A stretch of 64,000 bases of DNA from Rhizobium sullae (GCF_025200715.1 NZ_CP104146.1:1-64000); one strand, 5' to 3'. Positions 47,067 through 56,260 are shown, numbered from the stretch's first letter. The notes: a model not told the origin generated them from the sequence alone. Made by a program: numbers and translations.

Positions 47067-48854
47067 ATGCATATCCTGAAACTCGATCCCCGCGCGCTGA
47101 ACGACAATCCCGATGCCGCCCGCCGCTCGAAATCTTCGCCGCAGGCCGATGCGCTGTTGCTGGCGACGATAAAATCCGTCGGCATCATTCAGCCGCCGGT
47201 CGTGTCGCCGCAGAGCGACGGCGGCAACGGCTTCGTCATCCAGGCAGGCCATCGTCGCGTGCGTCAGGCGATTGCCGCCGGCCTCGACGAAATCGAGGTT
47301 CTCGTCACCGATGCGGCCACCGATAATGGCGCGATGCGCTCGATGATTGCGAATGTCGCGTTTGAACCGCTAAACCCCGTCGACCAGTGGCGCGGCATCG
47401 AGCGCCTCGTGGCGCTTGGCTGGACCGAGGAAGCGATCGCTGTCGCGCTTGCATTGCCCGTCCGCCAGATCAGAAAACTTCGCCTTCTGGCCAATGTCCT
47501 GCCGGCCATGCTGGATCAGATGACCAAGGGCGACATGCCGGCGGAGCAGCAGCTTCGCACGATCGCCGCCGCCTCGCTCGACGAACAGAAGGAGGTCTGG
47601 AAGGCGCACAAGCCGAAAAAGGGCGACACGGCTCAATGGTGGCAGATCGCCAACGGCCTTTCGAAGACCCGCATGTATGCCCGCGATGCCAGTTTCGGCG
47701 ACGATCTGCGCCAGGCCTATGGAATCGAATGGGCGGAAGACCTCTTCGGTCCCGCGGACGAAGACAATCGCTACACCACCAATGTCGAGGCCTTCCTTGG
47801 CGCCCAGCAGGAATGGATGACCAGCAATCTGCCGAAGAAGGGCGCGATCGTCGAGGTCAACAACTGGGGCCAGCCGGATCTGCCGAAGAAGGCTGAACGC
47901 GTCTACGGCAAGCCTGGCAAAGGTGACCATACCGGCCTTTATCTTGACCGTGAGGGCAAGGTGCAGATCGTGCACTATCGCCTGCCGGACGCCAAGCCTG
48001 CCGCTGGAAAGACGGCCGCTGGCGCCGATGGCTCGACCGGGGCCGAGGAGAATGTGGGCGGGGCGAAGTTGCGGCCGGACGTCACCCAGAAGGGCCATGA
48101 CATGATCGGCGACTTCCGCACCGATGCGCTGCATGAGGCGCTCGCACGTGCGCCGATCGAGGACGACATGTTGATGGCGCTCATGGTCATCGCCTTTGCC
48201 GGGCAGAATGTCCGGGTCGACTCCGGCGCCAACGACCATGTGTTCGGGCGCAAGTGTTTTCAGCGGCATGTGGCGCGGCTGTTCACCGAGGACGGGCGGT
48301 TTTCCTTCGACATGGAGACGGTGAGGATCGCTGCCCGCTCGATGCTGGTCGAGGTTTTGTCTTGCCGACGCGGCATGTCGAACAGCGGTGTCGTGTCGCG
48401 CATTGCCGGCGCGGCGATCGGCGCGGATGGATATCTCCAGAACATGGGCACCGAAGACTTCCTCACCTGCCTGTCGCGTCAGGCGCTCGAGGCGGCGGCC
48501 AGGGAGGCGCGTATTCAGCCACGGCCGCGGGTGCGTGAGACGCGCGTCGCACTCGTCGAGCACTTCAAGGCCGATGCGAGCTTTGTCCATCCCGACGCAC
48601 TGTTCGCGCCCGACCCGCTGGAAGTCGCTGATCTGATGCGGCAGGCCGATGACCTCGACGCGCATGATGACGCCGAGGATGAAGGCGGCGGCAGTGTCGA
48701 CGCCGCGACGATCGGTGCCGGGGACGTCGAAGACGCCTCTGTCTCCGATGAACACAGCGCCAAGGAGCCGGAATTGGCCGACGCCGACATCCCGGCAGAC
48801 ACCTCCGACGAACCTGCCGAGGAGCAGTCCGCCTACGGCATCGCAGCGGAATAG
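47067..48854 (+). CDS. ParB/Srx-domain protein, plasmid backbone type
   Basis: A 595-residue protein with an N-terminal ParB/sulfiredoxin-like domain: MHILKLDPRALNDNPDAARR, KSVGIIQPPVVSPQ, then IQAGHRRVRQAIAAG (about 64-78), followed by an HTH region (GWTEEAIAVALALPVRQIRKL). Start at ATG 47067 behind AAGAGGAG. It is much longer than RepB and its C-terminal half has no recognised domain and an acidic tail. Proteins of this type are common on rhizobial plasmids in addition to RepB; they may bind DNA and regulate, or act as nucleases, rather than segregate the plasmid. Confidence 0.85.
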   Translation: MHILKLDPRALNDNPDAARRSKSSPQADALLLATIKSVGIIQPPVVSPQSDGGNGFVIQAGHRRVRQAIAAGLDEIEVLVTDAATDNGAMRSMIANVAFEPLNPVDQWRGIERLVALGWTEEAIAVALALPVRQIRKLRLLANVLPAMLDQMTKGDMPAEQQLRTIAAASLDEQKEVWKAHKPKKGDTAQWWQIANGLSKTRMYARDASFGDDLRQAYGIEWAEDLFGPADEDNRYTTNVEAFLGAQQEWMTSNLPKKGAIVEVNNWGQPDLPKKAERVYGKPGKGDHTGLYLDREGKVQIVHYRLPDAKPAAGKTAAGADGSTGAEENVGGAKLRPDVTQKGHDMIGDFRTDALHEALARAPIEDDMLMALMVIAFAGQNVRVDSGANDHVFGRKCFQRHVARLFTEDGRFSFDMETVRIAARSMLVEVLSCRRGMSNSGVVSRIAGAAIGADGYLQNMGTEDFLTCLSRQALEAAAREARIQPRPRVRETRVALVEHFKADASFVHPDALFAPDPLEVADLMRQADDLDAHDDAEDEGGGSVDAATIGAGDVEDASVSDEHSAKEPELADADIPADTSDEPAEEQSAYGIAAE

Positions 48855-48884
48855 CCGCCACCCTTCTCCTTTCCGAATGAACAC

Positions 48885-48918
48885 CGCCGCCGGGCATCTC
48901 CGGCGGCGCTTTCGTTTT
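48885..48918 (+). terminator. Rho-independent terminator after the ParB-like gene
   Basis: Perfect 9-bp stem CGCCGCCGG / CCGGCGGCG with a 6-base loop, followed by CTTTCGTTTT. It lies 30 bases after the stop codon and just before the next gene's leader. Confidence 0.75.
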
Positions 48919-48948
48919 CGCGAACCGCAGAACCCAGAGGAGCTCCCC

Positions 48949-49422
48949 ATGTCTGCGTCCTTGATATTCGACCTCGCTCCCATCGGCTCACTCGTTTCCT
49001 GGTCCGACGGCACACCTCGCCCACCCGAAAGCTTCCGCAATAAACTCGCCGCCTGGGAGACCCGCAACAGCCAGGGCCGACTCATTCGCAAGGAGGCGCC
49101 GCGCAGGCTCGGCAGCTATACCGCGCCCGGCTTCTTCACGCTGCATGAGGGCGATATCGGCAGCAAAACCATCATCCTCGTCACCATCCGGAGGACCTTC
49201 GGGCTTGATTCCGATCTCACCTTCAGGGTGATCGCGCGCCCTGCGCCTGGCTCTGTGCGCATTTTCGACCGCGCCGGCGACACGCGCGAGGTGCTCCATC
49301 TCGATGAGGACCGGCACGCTGCAGAGGCCTGGTTGAAGACCCACCGCTATCCAGGCGCCGTTCTGGAGGAGGTGACGGACGACGAGGCGGCGGCTGCCGG
49401 CCTTGAAGGGAGGGCGGCATGA
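48949..49422 (+). CDS. Hypothetical rhizobial plasmid protein, 157 residues
   Basis: Starts MSASLIFDLAPIGSLVSWSD at ATG 48949, with AGAGGAG about 7 bases upstream; the open frame extends further but into the preceding gene. It has no transmembrane segment and no domain I recognise. The stop overlaps the next gene by four bases (ATGA), so it is the first gene of a tight four-gene run to 51119. Confidence 0.7.
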   Translation: MSASLIFDLAPIGSLVSWSDGTPRPPESFRNKLAAWETRNSQGRLIRKEAPRRLGSYTAPGFFTLHEGDIGSKTIILVTIRRTFGLDSDLTFRVIARPAPGSVRIFDRAGDTREVLHLDEDRHAAEAWLKTHRYPGAVLEEVTDDEAAAAGLEGRAA

Positions 49423-50306
49423 CGCGCACCAGGCTTCAAAACGACAACACGGCCGCCATCCCTGATGGAGGCGTCGAATTCGGCACCAGTGCCGATGGAT
49501 TTCCGGTGGCCAGGATCGGTGACACGCTGCTCGCCATGGTCCCCGGTCACGCGGGATCGTATTTCCTCGCCAGCGCCTGGCGACTTTCGCGCCCGCTTTC
49601 GGAGCTGAAGCGCGACCATTTTTACGGTCATGACGGCCGCCTCGATGACGAGGCGGCTTTTCGCGCCCGCGTGCTGGCGACAGCGCAGCACAAACGCGAG
49701 CTGGCAGCGCTTGCCCGTGTCCAGACCCGCATGCCCGCCAGCACGCCCTGGGGCACGTCGCAGCTTGCCACCCTCTATGCCGACGGTGTCGTTCTGCACT
49801 GCACCGCCAGTCACGGCGGCTTTCATCTTTCGCCCGACCGAAATGCAAAAGTCGATCCCGACCTCAGAAACTTCGCAGGCTTTTATGAGGAGGACGCTGA
49901 ATGTGCGATCGTCGCGATCACCTTTCCAGGTCTCTTCACGCGTTTTGAGCTTGAAAGCGCCGACGAGACAATCCGCAACAGCTGGCCGAATGTCTGGGAG
50001 AAGATGAACGGACGGGAGCTGTTGCCCAGGCAATCCTGGATGAGGGACCGTCTGGATTTCGAACGGCGTCATGCCGGCGACTGGGTCGTGATTTCGGCGA
50101 TCTATTCGAACCATCATCCTGATATGACCGAGGTGATCGCCACGCGTGGCGCCAAACGCGATGGGCAGACCGAGACAATGCGCTTTCTCGTGTCCCGCAC
50201 TGAATACGCAACGCGGGGCCGCTTTGGGTTCGTCATCGATGCCGACCGTCACGATGCCTATGACGGCCCGTCCAGTTTTGCCGGTCGGCAAGGGAGGGCC
50301 GTGTGA
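49419..50306 (+). CDS. DUF7007-like protein
   Basis: A 295-residue protein that I match to DUF7007 on the central segment MPASTPWGTSQLATLYADGVVLHC, written here in part, followed by TASHGGFHLSPDRN (about residues 105-145). Function unknown; it is a frequent member of rhizobial plasmid backbones. Start ATG overlaps the preceding stop, and its stop overlaps the next start. Confidence 0.7.
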   Translation: MTRTRLQNDNTAAIPDGGVEFGTSADGFPVARIGDTLLAMVPGHAGSYFLASAWRLSRPLSELKRDHFYGHDGRLDDEAAFRARVLATAQHKRELAALARVQTRMPASTPWGTSQLATLYADGVVLHCTASHGGFHLSPDRNAKVDPDLRNFAGFYEEDAECAIVAITFPGLFTRFELESADETIRNSWPNVWEKMNGRELLPRQSWMRDRLDFERRHAGDWVVISAIYSNHHPDMTEVIATRGAKRDGQTETMRFLVSRTEYATRGRFGFVIDADRHDAYDGPSSFAGRQGRAV

Positions 50307-50650
50307 TGGCGCCAACGGCAAACCGCAGCGCGCAGCTGTCGCGCATGGAAGAAGCGCGGCGGCAGACGCAGCACCAACTCGATCTGATCGACCGGCAGAT
50401 CACGCGGAAAATGACCGTGCTCATTCCGCTGATTGGCCGGCGTCAGCGGGGATATCGCCGTGGGAAGGGTGAGCCACCAGGCGCTTTCCTTGAACGCTAT
50501 CGTGCGAACCTGGCGGCACTCACCGCTGAGCGACAGCCGGAGGTCGATGCGCTTTTGCGAAAGCTGGCGCGCCAGGACGCCGCAATCGCCGCGGTTCGCA
50601 GCCGTTCCGGCGTGAGCGGCGATCTGGCTCAACCCTGTGTGGAGGCGTAG
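50306..50650 (+). CDS. Hypothetical basic coiled-coil protein, 114 residues
   Basis: The N-terminal 45 residues (SRMEEARRQTQHQLDLIDRQ onward) and 65-100 look like coiled coils; the middle is basic (GRRQRGYRRGKGEP). ATG 50306 overlaps the previous stop. Family not recognised. It lies within the translationally linked backbone run. Confidence 0.6.
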   Translation: MAPTANRSAQLSRMEEARRQTQHQLDLIDRQITRKMTVLIPLIGRRQRGYRRGKGEPPGAFLERYRANLAALTAERQPEVDALLRKLARQDAAIAAVRSRSGVSGDLAQPCVEA

Positions 50651-50654
50651 CGCC

Positions 50655-51119
50655 ATGGCAACGATCGGAGACCTTGAGCGACAAGCCGGCATCGGGCCCT
50701 CATCGGCGGAACGCACCGCATTCTGGCGGCAGTTCCATCACCTCGACGCAAAGGCGTGCCTCGATGCTGGCGTAGCGGAACTCCGGCGGCTGATCGCCGC
50801 AAAGGGGTGCCGGGCCAACGTCATGGCCGCTTCACACAGGCCTGTTCGCAAACGCGAACGACTTCCTCCGCTCAACCCCGAGCAGGAGGCTGCGCTCCAG
50901 GCCTATGCCGCCAGGCATGGACGGCGGTGGAAGAGCATCCTGAACGATGTCTGGATGGGTGGTGCGCCCCACGACGATGGCGGGATCCTGCGCGGTCTGC
51001 GGAACTCGCACGGTCCAACCTGGCTGCAGTCCTATCGGTTGCCCAGGGCAAGATCGCCGGACGGTGCGGTCGCCCTGCCACTAACGCGCAAGCCCACGAC
51101 CGGCGATGACGAGGTGTAG
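50655..51119 (+). CDS. Hypothetical protein, 154 residues
   Basis: Starts MATIGDLERQAGIGPSSAER at ATG 50655, five bases after the previous stop; GTG 50637 is an in-frame alternative. The C-terminal half has LNPEQEAALQAYAARHGRRWKS and GAPHDDGGILRGLRNSHGP, a pattern I have an impression of from other rhizobial plasmid proteins, but I assign no family. Last gene of the run. Confidence 0.6.
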   Translation: MATIGDLERQAGIGPSSAERTAFWRQFHHLDAKACLDAGVAELRRLIAAKGCRANVMAASHRPVRKRERLPPLNPEQEAALQAYAARHGRRWKSILNDVWMGGAPHDDGGILRGLRNSHGPTWLQSYRLPRARSPDGAVALPLTRKPTTGDDEV

Positions 51120-51446
51120 CGTTCCGGCGGCCGTTCGCCTTGTCCAGCACCTGACTGAGCCGGATCCCCGCCGGCTCGTCCTTCGGTTTTGCTGCGGTCT
51201 GAACCGGCGGCCGTCCGCTTCAAGGCCGCTATCGCGCCGCCGTGCGGCCGGAGCCCGCCGTCCGTCGCAGAGCAGCTCCGCTTGGCAATTGCAAGGGCAG
51301 GATGCCCTGCTTGCCCGCAGATCGGCTCCGCTTGTCCAGGCCGTGCCCGGACCCTGAAGCGCCCGTCTTCCGCCGGTTCGGGTCGACCGCACCGAAGGGC
51401 AAGCCGGCAGGGGCCGGAACCGCTTCGGAGCTGGAAAGGAAGACCC
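51120..51446. other. Leader region without a gene
   Basis: About 330 GC-rich bases, no supported gene. It ends in GGAAAGGA, the ribosome binding site of the next gene. Confidence 0.5.
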
Positions 51447-52034
51447 ATGGCAAAGCCCGCTACCACCCCTCGCCAATCCGCCCGCGTCGTGCAACTGCGC
51501 AAGGGCGCCACACTCGAAATGGTCCGGCTCACATGCCCGGACAGCGCCCAGGCGCTGAAGATCGCCGAGAGTTTTGGAACCGCCATTGTCGACAGCGACG
51601 GGATCCGCGATCTCCATCAGCGCCTCATCACGGAGACATCGGATGCTCTTGCCGAAGGCCTGGGCGAAAGGGCCATGCAGATCCACCTGCAGCGCATCGT
51701 CGGCGCCTTCGTCGGCTCGGCCCACGGCGCCGGCCAGTTCTACAGCCGCGCGGTCACCGAAGCGCGCGACGCCACGGCCAAATCCGCCAACGATACCCGC
51801 GACGAGGATCTCGACGGTCCCGTCGGCTATGACAGCGCCGCCCAGCGCAAGCGCGAGTTTGCCGCCGACATGGGCGTGCAGGCGCATGCGCTCCGGATGG
51901 CCGCCGAAGGCGCCGTGGCAGCCTATAAGCAAATCGTCGGCGAGACCTGGAAACCGTTCGACCGGCCGATCGAAAATCCCGGGCAGAACCTCGACCGCAA
52001 GGCGGCAGCGGCCCAGATGTCGGTCTTCGACTGA
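51447..52034 (+). CDS. Hypothetical plasmid backbone protein, 195 residues
   Basis: Starts MAKPATTPRQSARVVQLRKG at ATG 51447 with GGAAAGGA upstream. Helix-rich; segments include LHQRLITETSDALAEGLGER, RIVGAFVGSAHGAGQFYSRAVTEARDA and QAHALRMAAEGAVAAYKQIV. No catalytic motif or family recognised. A terminator follows. Confidence 0.65.
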   Translation: MAKPATTPRQSARVVQLRKGATLEMVRLTCPDSAQALKIAESFGTAIVDSDGIRDLHQRLITETSDALAEGLGERAMQIHLQRIVGAFVGSAHGAGQFYSRAVTEARDATAKSANDTRDEDLDGPVGYDSAAQRKREFAADMGVQAHALRMAAEGAVAAYKQIVGETWKPFDRPIENPGQNLDRKAAAAQMSVFD

Positions 52035-52081
52035 TTGGCCTCCGGCCGGGCTCGGCCGCGCGCACCGTCTATCGACGACAG

Positions 52082-52107
52082 AGGCCGTCTCCCGGAGGCG
52101 GCCTTTT
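52082..52107 (+). terminator. Rho-independent terminator
   Basis: Stem AGGCCGTCT / AGGCGGCCT (one G-T pair), 5-base loop, then TTTT. It lies 47 bases after the previous stop. Confidence 0.65.
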
Positions 52108-52356
52108 CCTGCTGCCATCCCGGAGTTCTTTCGGTTCGAGGCAAGTGACGGGTGAGGAAAGGGAAAAACGCAGACGGCGCCCCATCGCGGCCCCGTCCCG
52201 GTTGTCGGTCCTGCCGCGGCCGGCAGCGAGCCGCAACGGCTTTGCCGTCCTCCACTGGCGTTGCGGCCTTCGGTGCGCTCGCTCGCCTGTGCCCCGGCGC
52301 TGGACCTCGGTGACGGGGCCGCGATGGGCGCGGCCTCCATGACGGAGGTTGAGAAC

Positions 52357-53283
52357 ATGAAGGGTAAGCAAAGCGGATCGCGCACCGACATCTATGCGCG
52401 GATCACCGAGAAGATCGTCGCCGATCTGGAGAAGGGCGTGCGCCCATGGGTGCAGCCGTGGAGGGTCGGTGACGCGTCCGGCCGGATCACCCGGCCGCTG
52501 CGCCACAATGGCGAGGCATATACGGGCGTCAACGTGCTGCTTCTCTGGTCGGAGGGCGTTGCACGCGGCTTCTCGTCGCCGACCTGGATGACGCTTCGGC
52601 AGGCCAACGAACTCGGCGCCCATGTGCGCAAGGGTGAGAGCGGTGCCACCGTCGTCTATGCCAGCCGCTTCAAGAAAACCGAGACGGACGCGAGCGGCGG
52701 CGAAGTCGAGCGCGAGATTCCATTCCTGAAGGCGTATACGGTGTTCAACTGTGAGCAGATCGATGGTCTGCCAGATCATTGTGACCGGCGTCCGGAGCCG
52801 GCGGGCAGTCCTGTCGAGCGCATTGAACACGCTGATCGATTCTTCGCAAACACCGGCGCGGAGATCCGACACGGCGGTTCGAAGGCTTACTATTCTCCCG
52901 TGGGTGATTTCATTCAGATGCCAGTGTTGGCAGATTTTCGAGATGCTGCCTCTTACGTCGCTGTAATGTCTCATGAATCAGTGCATTGGACGGCGCGGCC
53001 CGATCGGGTGGGCCGCGATCTGAGCCGCTATTCGACAGACAAGACGGCCCGTTGCAAGGAAGAATTGGTCGCCGAATTGGGAAGCTGCTTCCTATGCGCC
53101 GATCTCGGGGTGGTGCCGGAGCTAGAGCCCCGCCCGGATCACGCCTCCTATCTTCAATCCTGGTTGACTGTCATTCAGAATGACCAAAGGGCGATTTTCG
53201 CGGCGGCGGCGCATGCGCAGCGCGCGGTCGATTATCTGCACGCCCTCCAGCCGAAGGCGGAAACGGAGCGGCAGGCCGCCTGA
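52357..53283 (+). CDS. ArdC-type antirestriction protein with zincin-like domain
   Basis: A 308-residue protein of the ArdC family. The N-terminal single-stranded-DNA-binding domain shows DIYARITEKIVADLEKGVRPWVQPW and YTGVNVLLLW (written in pieces); the C-terminal zincin-like domain has the metal motif HESVH in VMSHESVHWTARPDRVGRD and a downstream glutamate in KEELVAELGSCFLCADLG. ArdC proteins enter recipients with plasmid DNA and blunt restriction. Start ATG 52357 is favoured by GGAGGT eight bases upstream; ATG 52339 is in frame. Confidence 0.9.
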   Translation: MKGKQSGSRTDIYARITEKIVADLEKGVRPWVQPWRVGDASGRITRPLRHNGEAYTGVNVLLLWSEGVARGFSSPTWMTLRQANELGAHVRKGESGATVVYASRFKKTETDASGGEVEREIPFLKAYTVFNCEQIDGLPDHCDRRPEPAGSPVERIEHADRFFANTGAEIRHGGSKAYYSPVGDFIQMPVLADFRDAASYVAVMSHESVHWTARPDRVGRDLSRYSTDKTARCKEELVAELGSCFLCADLGVVPELEPRPDHASYLQSWLTVIQNDQRAIFAAAAHAQRAVDYLHALQPKAETERQAA

Positions 53284-53382
53284 TGCCTCACGCGACGCTT
53301 GTTGGCGTTCCCGCACGTGACGTGTCCAAGCAAACCCGCCGAAGGGCTGGCGCCCGTCGGCGGGTCATTTCGACGACTTGAA

Positions 53383-53406
53383 AATGTAGATCAGAGCATC
53401 TACATT
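53383..53406. promoter_or_regulatory. VapBC operator (inverted repeat)
   Basis: AATGTAGAT, six bases, ATCTACATT: perfect 9-bp arms, 31 bp before vapB. A third half-site ATCTACAT occurs at 53420-53427. VapB-VapC complexes typically repress from such repeats. Confidence 0.75.
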
Positions 53407-53436
53407 GCGTGCGTGATTTATCTACATGGAGCACCC

Positions 53437-53679
53437 ATGCCGATCAACGTCAACAATCCGGAAGCGGACACGCTGACGCGCAAGTTCGCCCATATGGCCG
53501 GCGTCAGCATCACCGACGCGATCGTCATCGCCATGAAGGAGGCGATCGAACGCCGGCGCAAGGCCGAGACGCCGCGTCAGACCGCGGCCCGGCTCCGCGA
53601 AAAACACGGAGTCACGCTTGGCGCTGCAGCGCGTAAACCGCTTCCGCGCGAGGCTTTTGACGACATGTGGGAAAGCTGA
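53437..53679 (+). CDS. vapB: VapB-type antitoxin
   Basis: An 80-residue antitoxin with a ribbon-helix-helix-like N terminus (MPINVNNPEADTLTRKFAHM) and basic middle (AIERRRKAETPRQTAARLRE), resembling the VapB/PSK group. The stop overlaps the toxin start. It neutralises VapC and represses the operon through the upstream inverted repeat. Confidence 0.85.
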   Translation: MPINVNNPEADTLTRKFAHMAGVSITDAIVIAMKEAIERRRKAETPRQTAARLREKHGVTLGAAARKPLPREAFDDMWES

Positions 53680-54083
53680 TGTTCGTCGATGCCTGCGCCA
53701 TCATTGCGCTCCTCTCCGACGAGCCGGAGGCGGAGCGCGTTTCCGATGCCATCGTGGCGGCCAACGACGCCTTCACCTCGCCGGTCGCTGTGCTGGAGGC
53801 GGTGCTCGGTCTCGCCCGCGCCGACAAGTTCGCTCTGACGGTCGCCGAGGTGGAGCCGATCGTCATCGAGTTCCTCGACGAACGCGGCATCGACATCCGC
53901 GATCTGCCGCCCGCGAGCGAAACGACGCGTTTCGCACTTTCTGCCGCACATCGCTACCGTTCGGGCCGCCGTGGTCTCAACCTCGGCGATTGCCTCCACT
54001 ATGCCTGCGCAAAATACTTCGATGTTCCCATCCTGGCCACGGCCGACGAGTTCAGACAGACGGATGCGCGCACCGTGCCCTGA
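53679..54083 (+). CDS. vapC: VapC-type PIN-domain ribonuclease toxin
   Basis: A 134-residue PIN domain. Acidic catalytic residues are visible in MFVDACAIIALL (Asp4), PVAVLEAVLG (Glu), and NLGDCLHYACAKYFDVPILATADEF (two Asp). VapC toxins cut tRNA or rRNA when the antitoxin is lost, stabilising the plasmid. Start ATG 53679 shares its A with the vapB stop. Confidence 0.88.
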   Translation: MFVDACAIIALLSDEPEAERVSDAIVAANDAFTSPVAVLEAVLGLARADKFALTVAEVEPIVIEFLDERGIDIRDLPPASETTRFALSAAHRYRSGRRGLNLGDCLHYACAKYFDVPILATADEFRQTDARTVP

Positions 54084-54887
54084 CACGGTTGTCTCTGACG
54101 GCTGGTTGCGCGCGAAGGCGCGAAAGGCACTGGACGATGCCCCGCCCGATACGCGGGCCGACCGGGCCGAGGGGCATTTCGGCGCGGCGGCTACGGCGCG
54201 AGTTCCTCGAACGGCAATCCCGAAGCCTGCCGACGCGCCAACTGCGCCCGGCAGGGGTGCGCAGCAAGAGCCCGCCGCGGCACGGAGCCCCCTGGAGAGA
54301 CAGTGGCACGGCTCCGTTCCTGTTCCCCCGGCAAGAAGTCTGCTTCTTTACCCGGCCTGGCGCGGGATGTTGGGCGGTGAATAGGCGGATCATTGGCATG
54401 TCCGAGAGCCTCGTCCGTCGCGGAAGCCATTTCAATGGCTTCGTTCAGCGCGTTTCTCGTGGAGGTGACGCAGCCGGGGCGCCGGCAGAGGTGCCGACGG
54501 GATTGGGGCGCACCGATGCCATGCGCTGGTGAGCTTATCGACAGCGACGGCGCCGCCCTTGTTCCCAGGGTGAAGGTCGCCGATGATCGAGCGCCATGAT
54601 CCCGCGCTCCCTCCCGTTTGAATATTGGGCGCACCCACGCAGACCGCGATGGATCTGGTGTGACCGAAGGACGCCTCTCGTCTCGATCGCCATCCCGCAA
54701 CGGCCGGCCCCGGCTATTTTCCGCCGGCGGGCGAGCCGGCCTTTGCATCGCGAGGCAAAATAGCCGCGTCCGGCCGCCCTCCACTTCGTTGCGGCCTGTT
54801 CAGGTGCGGCGTCGATCGCCCCCGGTCCTTACACCGCCATCGAGGCAGCGATAGGCGCGGCCCGAGCAAACCGGAAAGGAACAGATC
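54084..54887. other. Gene-poor GC-rich stretch
   Basis: About 800 bases with no supported gene; open frames on either strand give Arg/Pro-rich products without domains. It ends in GAAAGGA before the DUF736 gene and probably includes its promoter and leader. Confidence 0.5.
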
Positions 54888-55205
54888 ATGGCAGTCATCG
54901 GCGAATTCTCCACCAACGGGAGCAACAGCATAATCGGAAACGTGCGCACGCTCACGGTCAGCATGCGGGCCCGCCTCAACCCCATCGAACGCGTCTCGCG
55001 CGACGCCCCCGACTTCCGCATCACCGCAGGCAACAATGTCGAGATCGGCGCTGGCTGGAAGGCGGTTTCCGGCGACGGCGAGGAATATATCTCGGTCAAG
55101 CTGGACGACCCGAGCTTCAACGCTCCGATCACCGCGGCGCTTTGGCCGAGCGAGAAGGAGGGCGAATACACTCTCATCTGGAACCGGCCGAAGCGCGAGG
55201 CCTGA
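54888..55205 (+). CDS. DUF736 protein
   Basis: A 105-residue protein matching DUF736: MAVIGEFSTNGSNSIIGNVR, written to 20, then DFRITAGNNVEIGAGWKA and EYISVKLDDPSFNAPITAAL. The family is common in alphaproteobacterial plasmids and its function is not known to me. Start ATG 54888 behind GGAAAGGA. A terminator follows directly, so it is a monocistronic gene, probably well expressed. Confidence 0.92.
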   Translation: MAVIGEFSTNGSNSIIGNVRTLTVSMRARLNPIERVSRDAPDFRITAGNNVEIGAGWKAVSGDGEEYISVKLDDPSFNAPITAALWPSEKEGEYTLIWNRPKREA

Positions 55206-55219
55206 TCCCCGCCAATAAG

Positions 55220-55249
55220 GAGCTCCGCCGCACCAGGCGGGGCTCTTTT
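55220..55249 (+). terminator. Rho-independent terminator after DUF736
   Basis: Stem GAGCTCCGCC / GGCGGGGCTC (one G-T pair), 6-base loop, TTTT; 14 bases after the stop. Confidence 0.8.
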
Positions 55250-55637
55250 CCTGCACATGGAAAACCGGAACCAGGCATTGAGCCCGCTTCTTAGCTGCCG
55301 GGTGCCAAACGGACCGGCAAATCCGCCAAAATGGTCCACGGTTGTCACAATGCCGCGACGCTTTGCACCGGATCTGAAGATAGTGTTCGACGCAGTCGAA
55401 TACGGTCGCAACCCCTGGCCGGGGCTGCGGGCTCTCTTCTTTCTGCCGTCCCATTCTACGGCTGCTCAGCCCGCGTCAAGGACGAGCGTGGGCCCCCGGT
55501 TTTATCTCCGCTCCGGTTGCCTGCGCTTCGATAAAACCGGCACCCCACTCGCCGGCTCCGCCGGTCGCGTACGCGATCCCTGACACGCGCTTCCTGCGCA
55601 CGTGGCCTGTTGACGTCATCAAAAGGAGACGACCAAC
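55250..55637. other. Intergenic stretch
   Basis: About 390 bases without a supported gene; ends in AAAAGGAG, the ribosome binding site of the following small gene. Confidence 0.5.
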
Positions 55638-55811
55638 ATGACCACTCTCGATCAAATCAACGAACTGCGTGCCGAGCTTCGGAACTGCTTCTTCACCAGG
55701 GATGAACGCGCCGCGGCTGAAGCCGAACTGGCCGCTCTTATCGCACAGGCTCAGGCCGAGAACGAGCGCTTCGAACGCGACATCAGCACCGCAATCGCGG
55801 ACCTCGAATGA
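55638..55811 (+). CDS. Small coiled-coil protein, 57 residues
   Basis: Starts MTTLDQINELRAELRNCFF and continues as one Ala/Glu-rich helix to DISTAIADLE. AGGAG lies 10 bases before ATG 55638. The composition suggests a dimeric coiled coil. Family not recognised; position and codon use support a real gene. Confidence 0.65.
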   Translation: MTTLDQINELRAELRNCFFTRDERAAAEAELAALIAQAQAENERFERDISTAIADLE

Positions 55812-55921
55812 GGCCGCGATCAAACGGGGGGACGCCCTCCCGTTTTCCGGACCGCCGCACCAAGGACCATTGATACGGTGCAAGGGCAAGCTGGCCGAGG
55901 GCACAACAGCTTGGCTGCCTA

Positions 55922-56176
55922 TCAGACGGAACCGGCATCGTGATATCCGCGACGGCGCTTGGAGCGTTCCAGCCGCGTGGTGGCGGAGATCGCATCCTCG
56001 CCGCTGTCGAAGGTCTCGATCATCGACTGGCCGTTGGTGCCGATCCGGCCCCAGTTGCGGATCACCGAGGCGCCGCCGAACAGTGTCGGCTGGATCGCGA
56101 GCGAATAGAACCGGCGCATGTTCTGCGCGGGATCGATGCGGTGGAGATGAACCGGGTCTCTGTCCTCGTTCGACAT
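55922..56176 (-). CDS. WGR domain protein
   Basis: About 84 residues from ATG 56176 (alternative ATG 56248). It is essentially one WGR domain: MRRFYSLAIQPTLFGGASVI, then RNWGRIGTNGQ, then ISATTRLERSKRRRGY. WGR domains bind nucleic acid in PARPs and appear alone in rhizobial plasmid genes of unknown role. It follows the thermonuclease gene closely and probably shares its transcript. Confidence 0.82.
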   Translation of the reverse strand: MSNEDRDPVHLHRIDPAQNMRRFYSLAIQPTLFGGASVIRNWGRIGTNGQSMIETFDSGEDAISATTRLERSKRRRGYHDAGSV

Positions 56177-56260
56177 GCCCGGATTGTCGCTTGCCTTGAG
56201 AGCTTCGTCCAACGACTTCGGTGAATCGGTCCGCATCGACCGATTCATGGCTGTGATGGA

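Noticed and set aside
47370..49091. 573-residue minus-strand frame opposite the ParB-like gene
   Set aside because: Shadow of a recognised ParB-family gene; composition typical of antisense frames.
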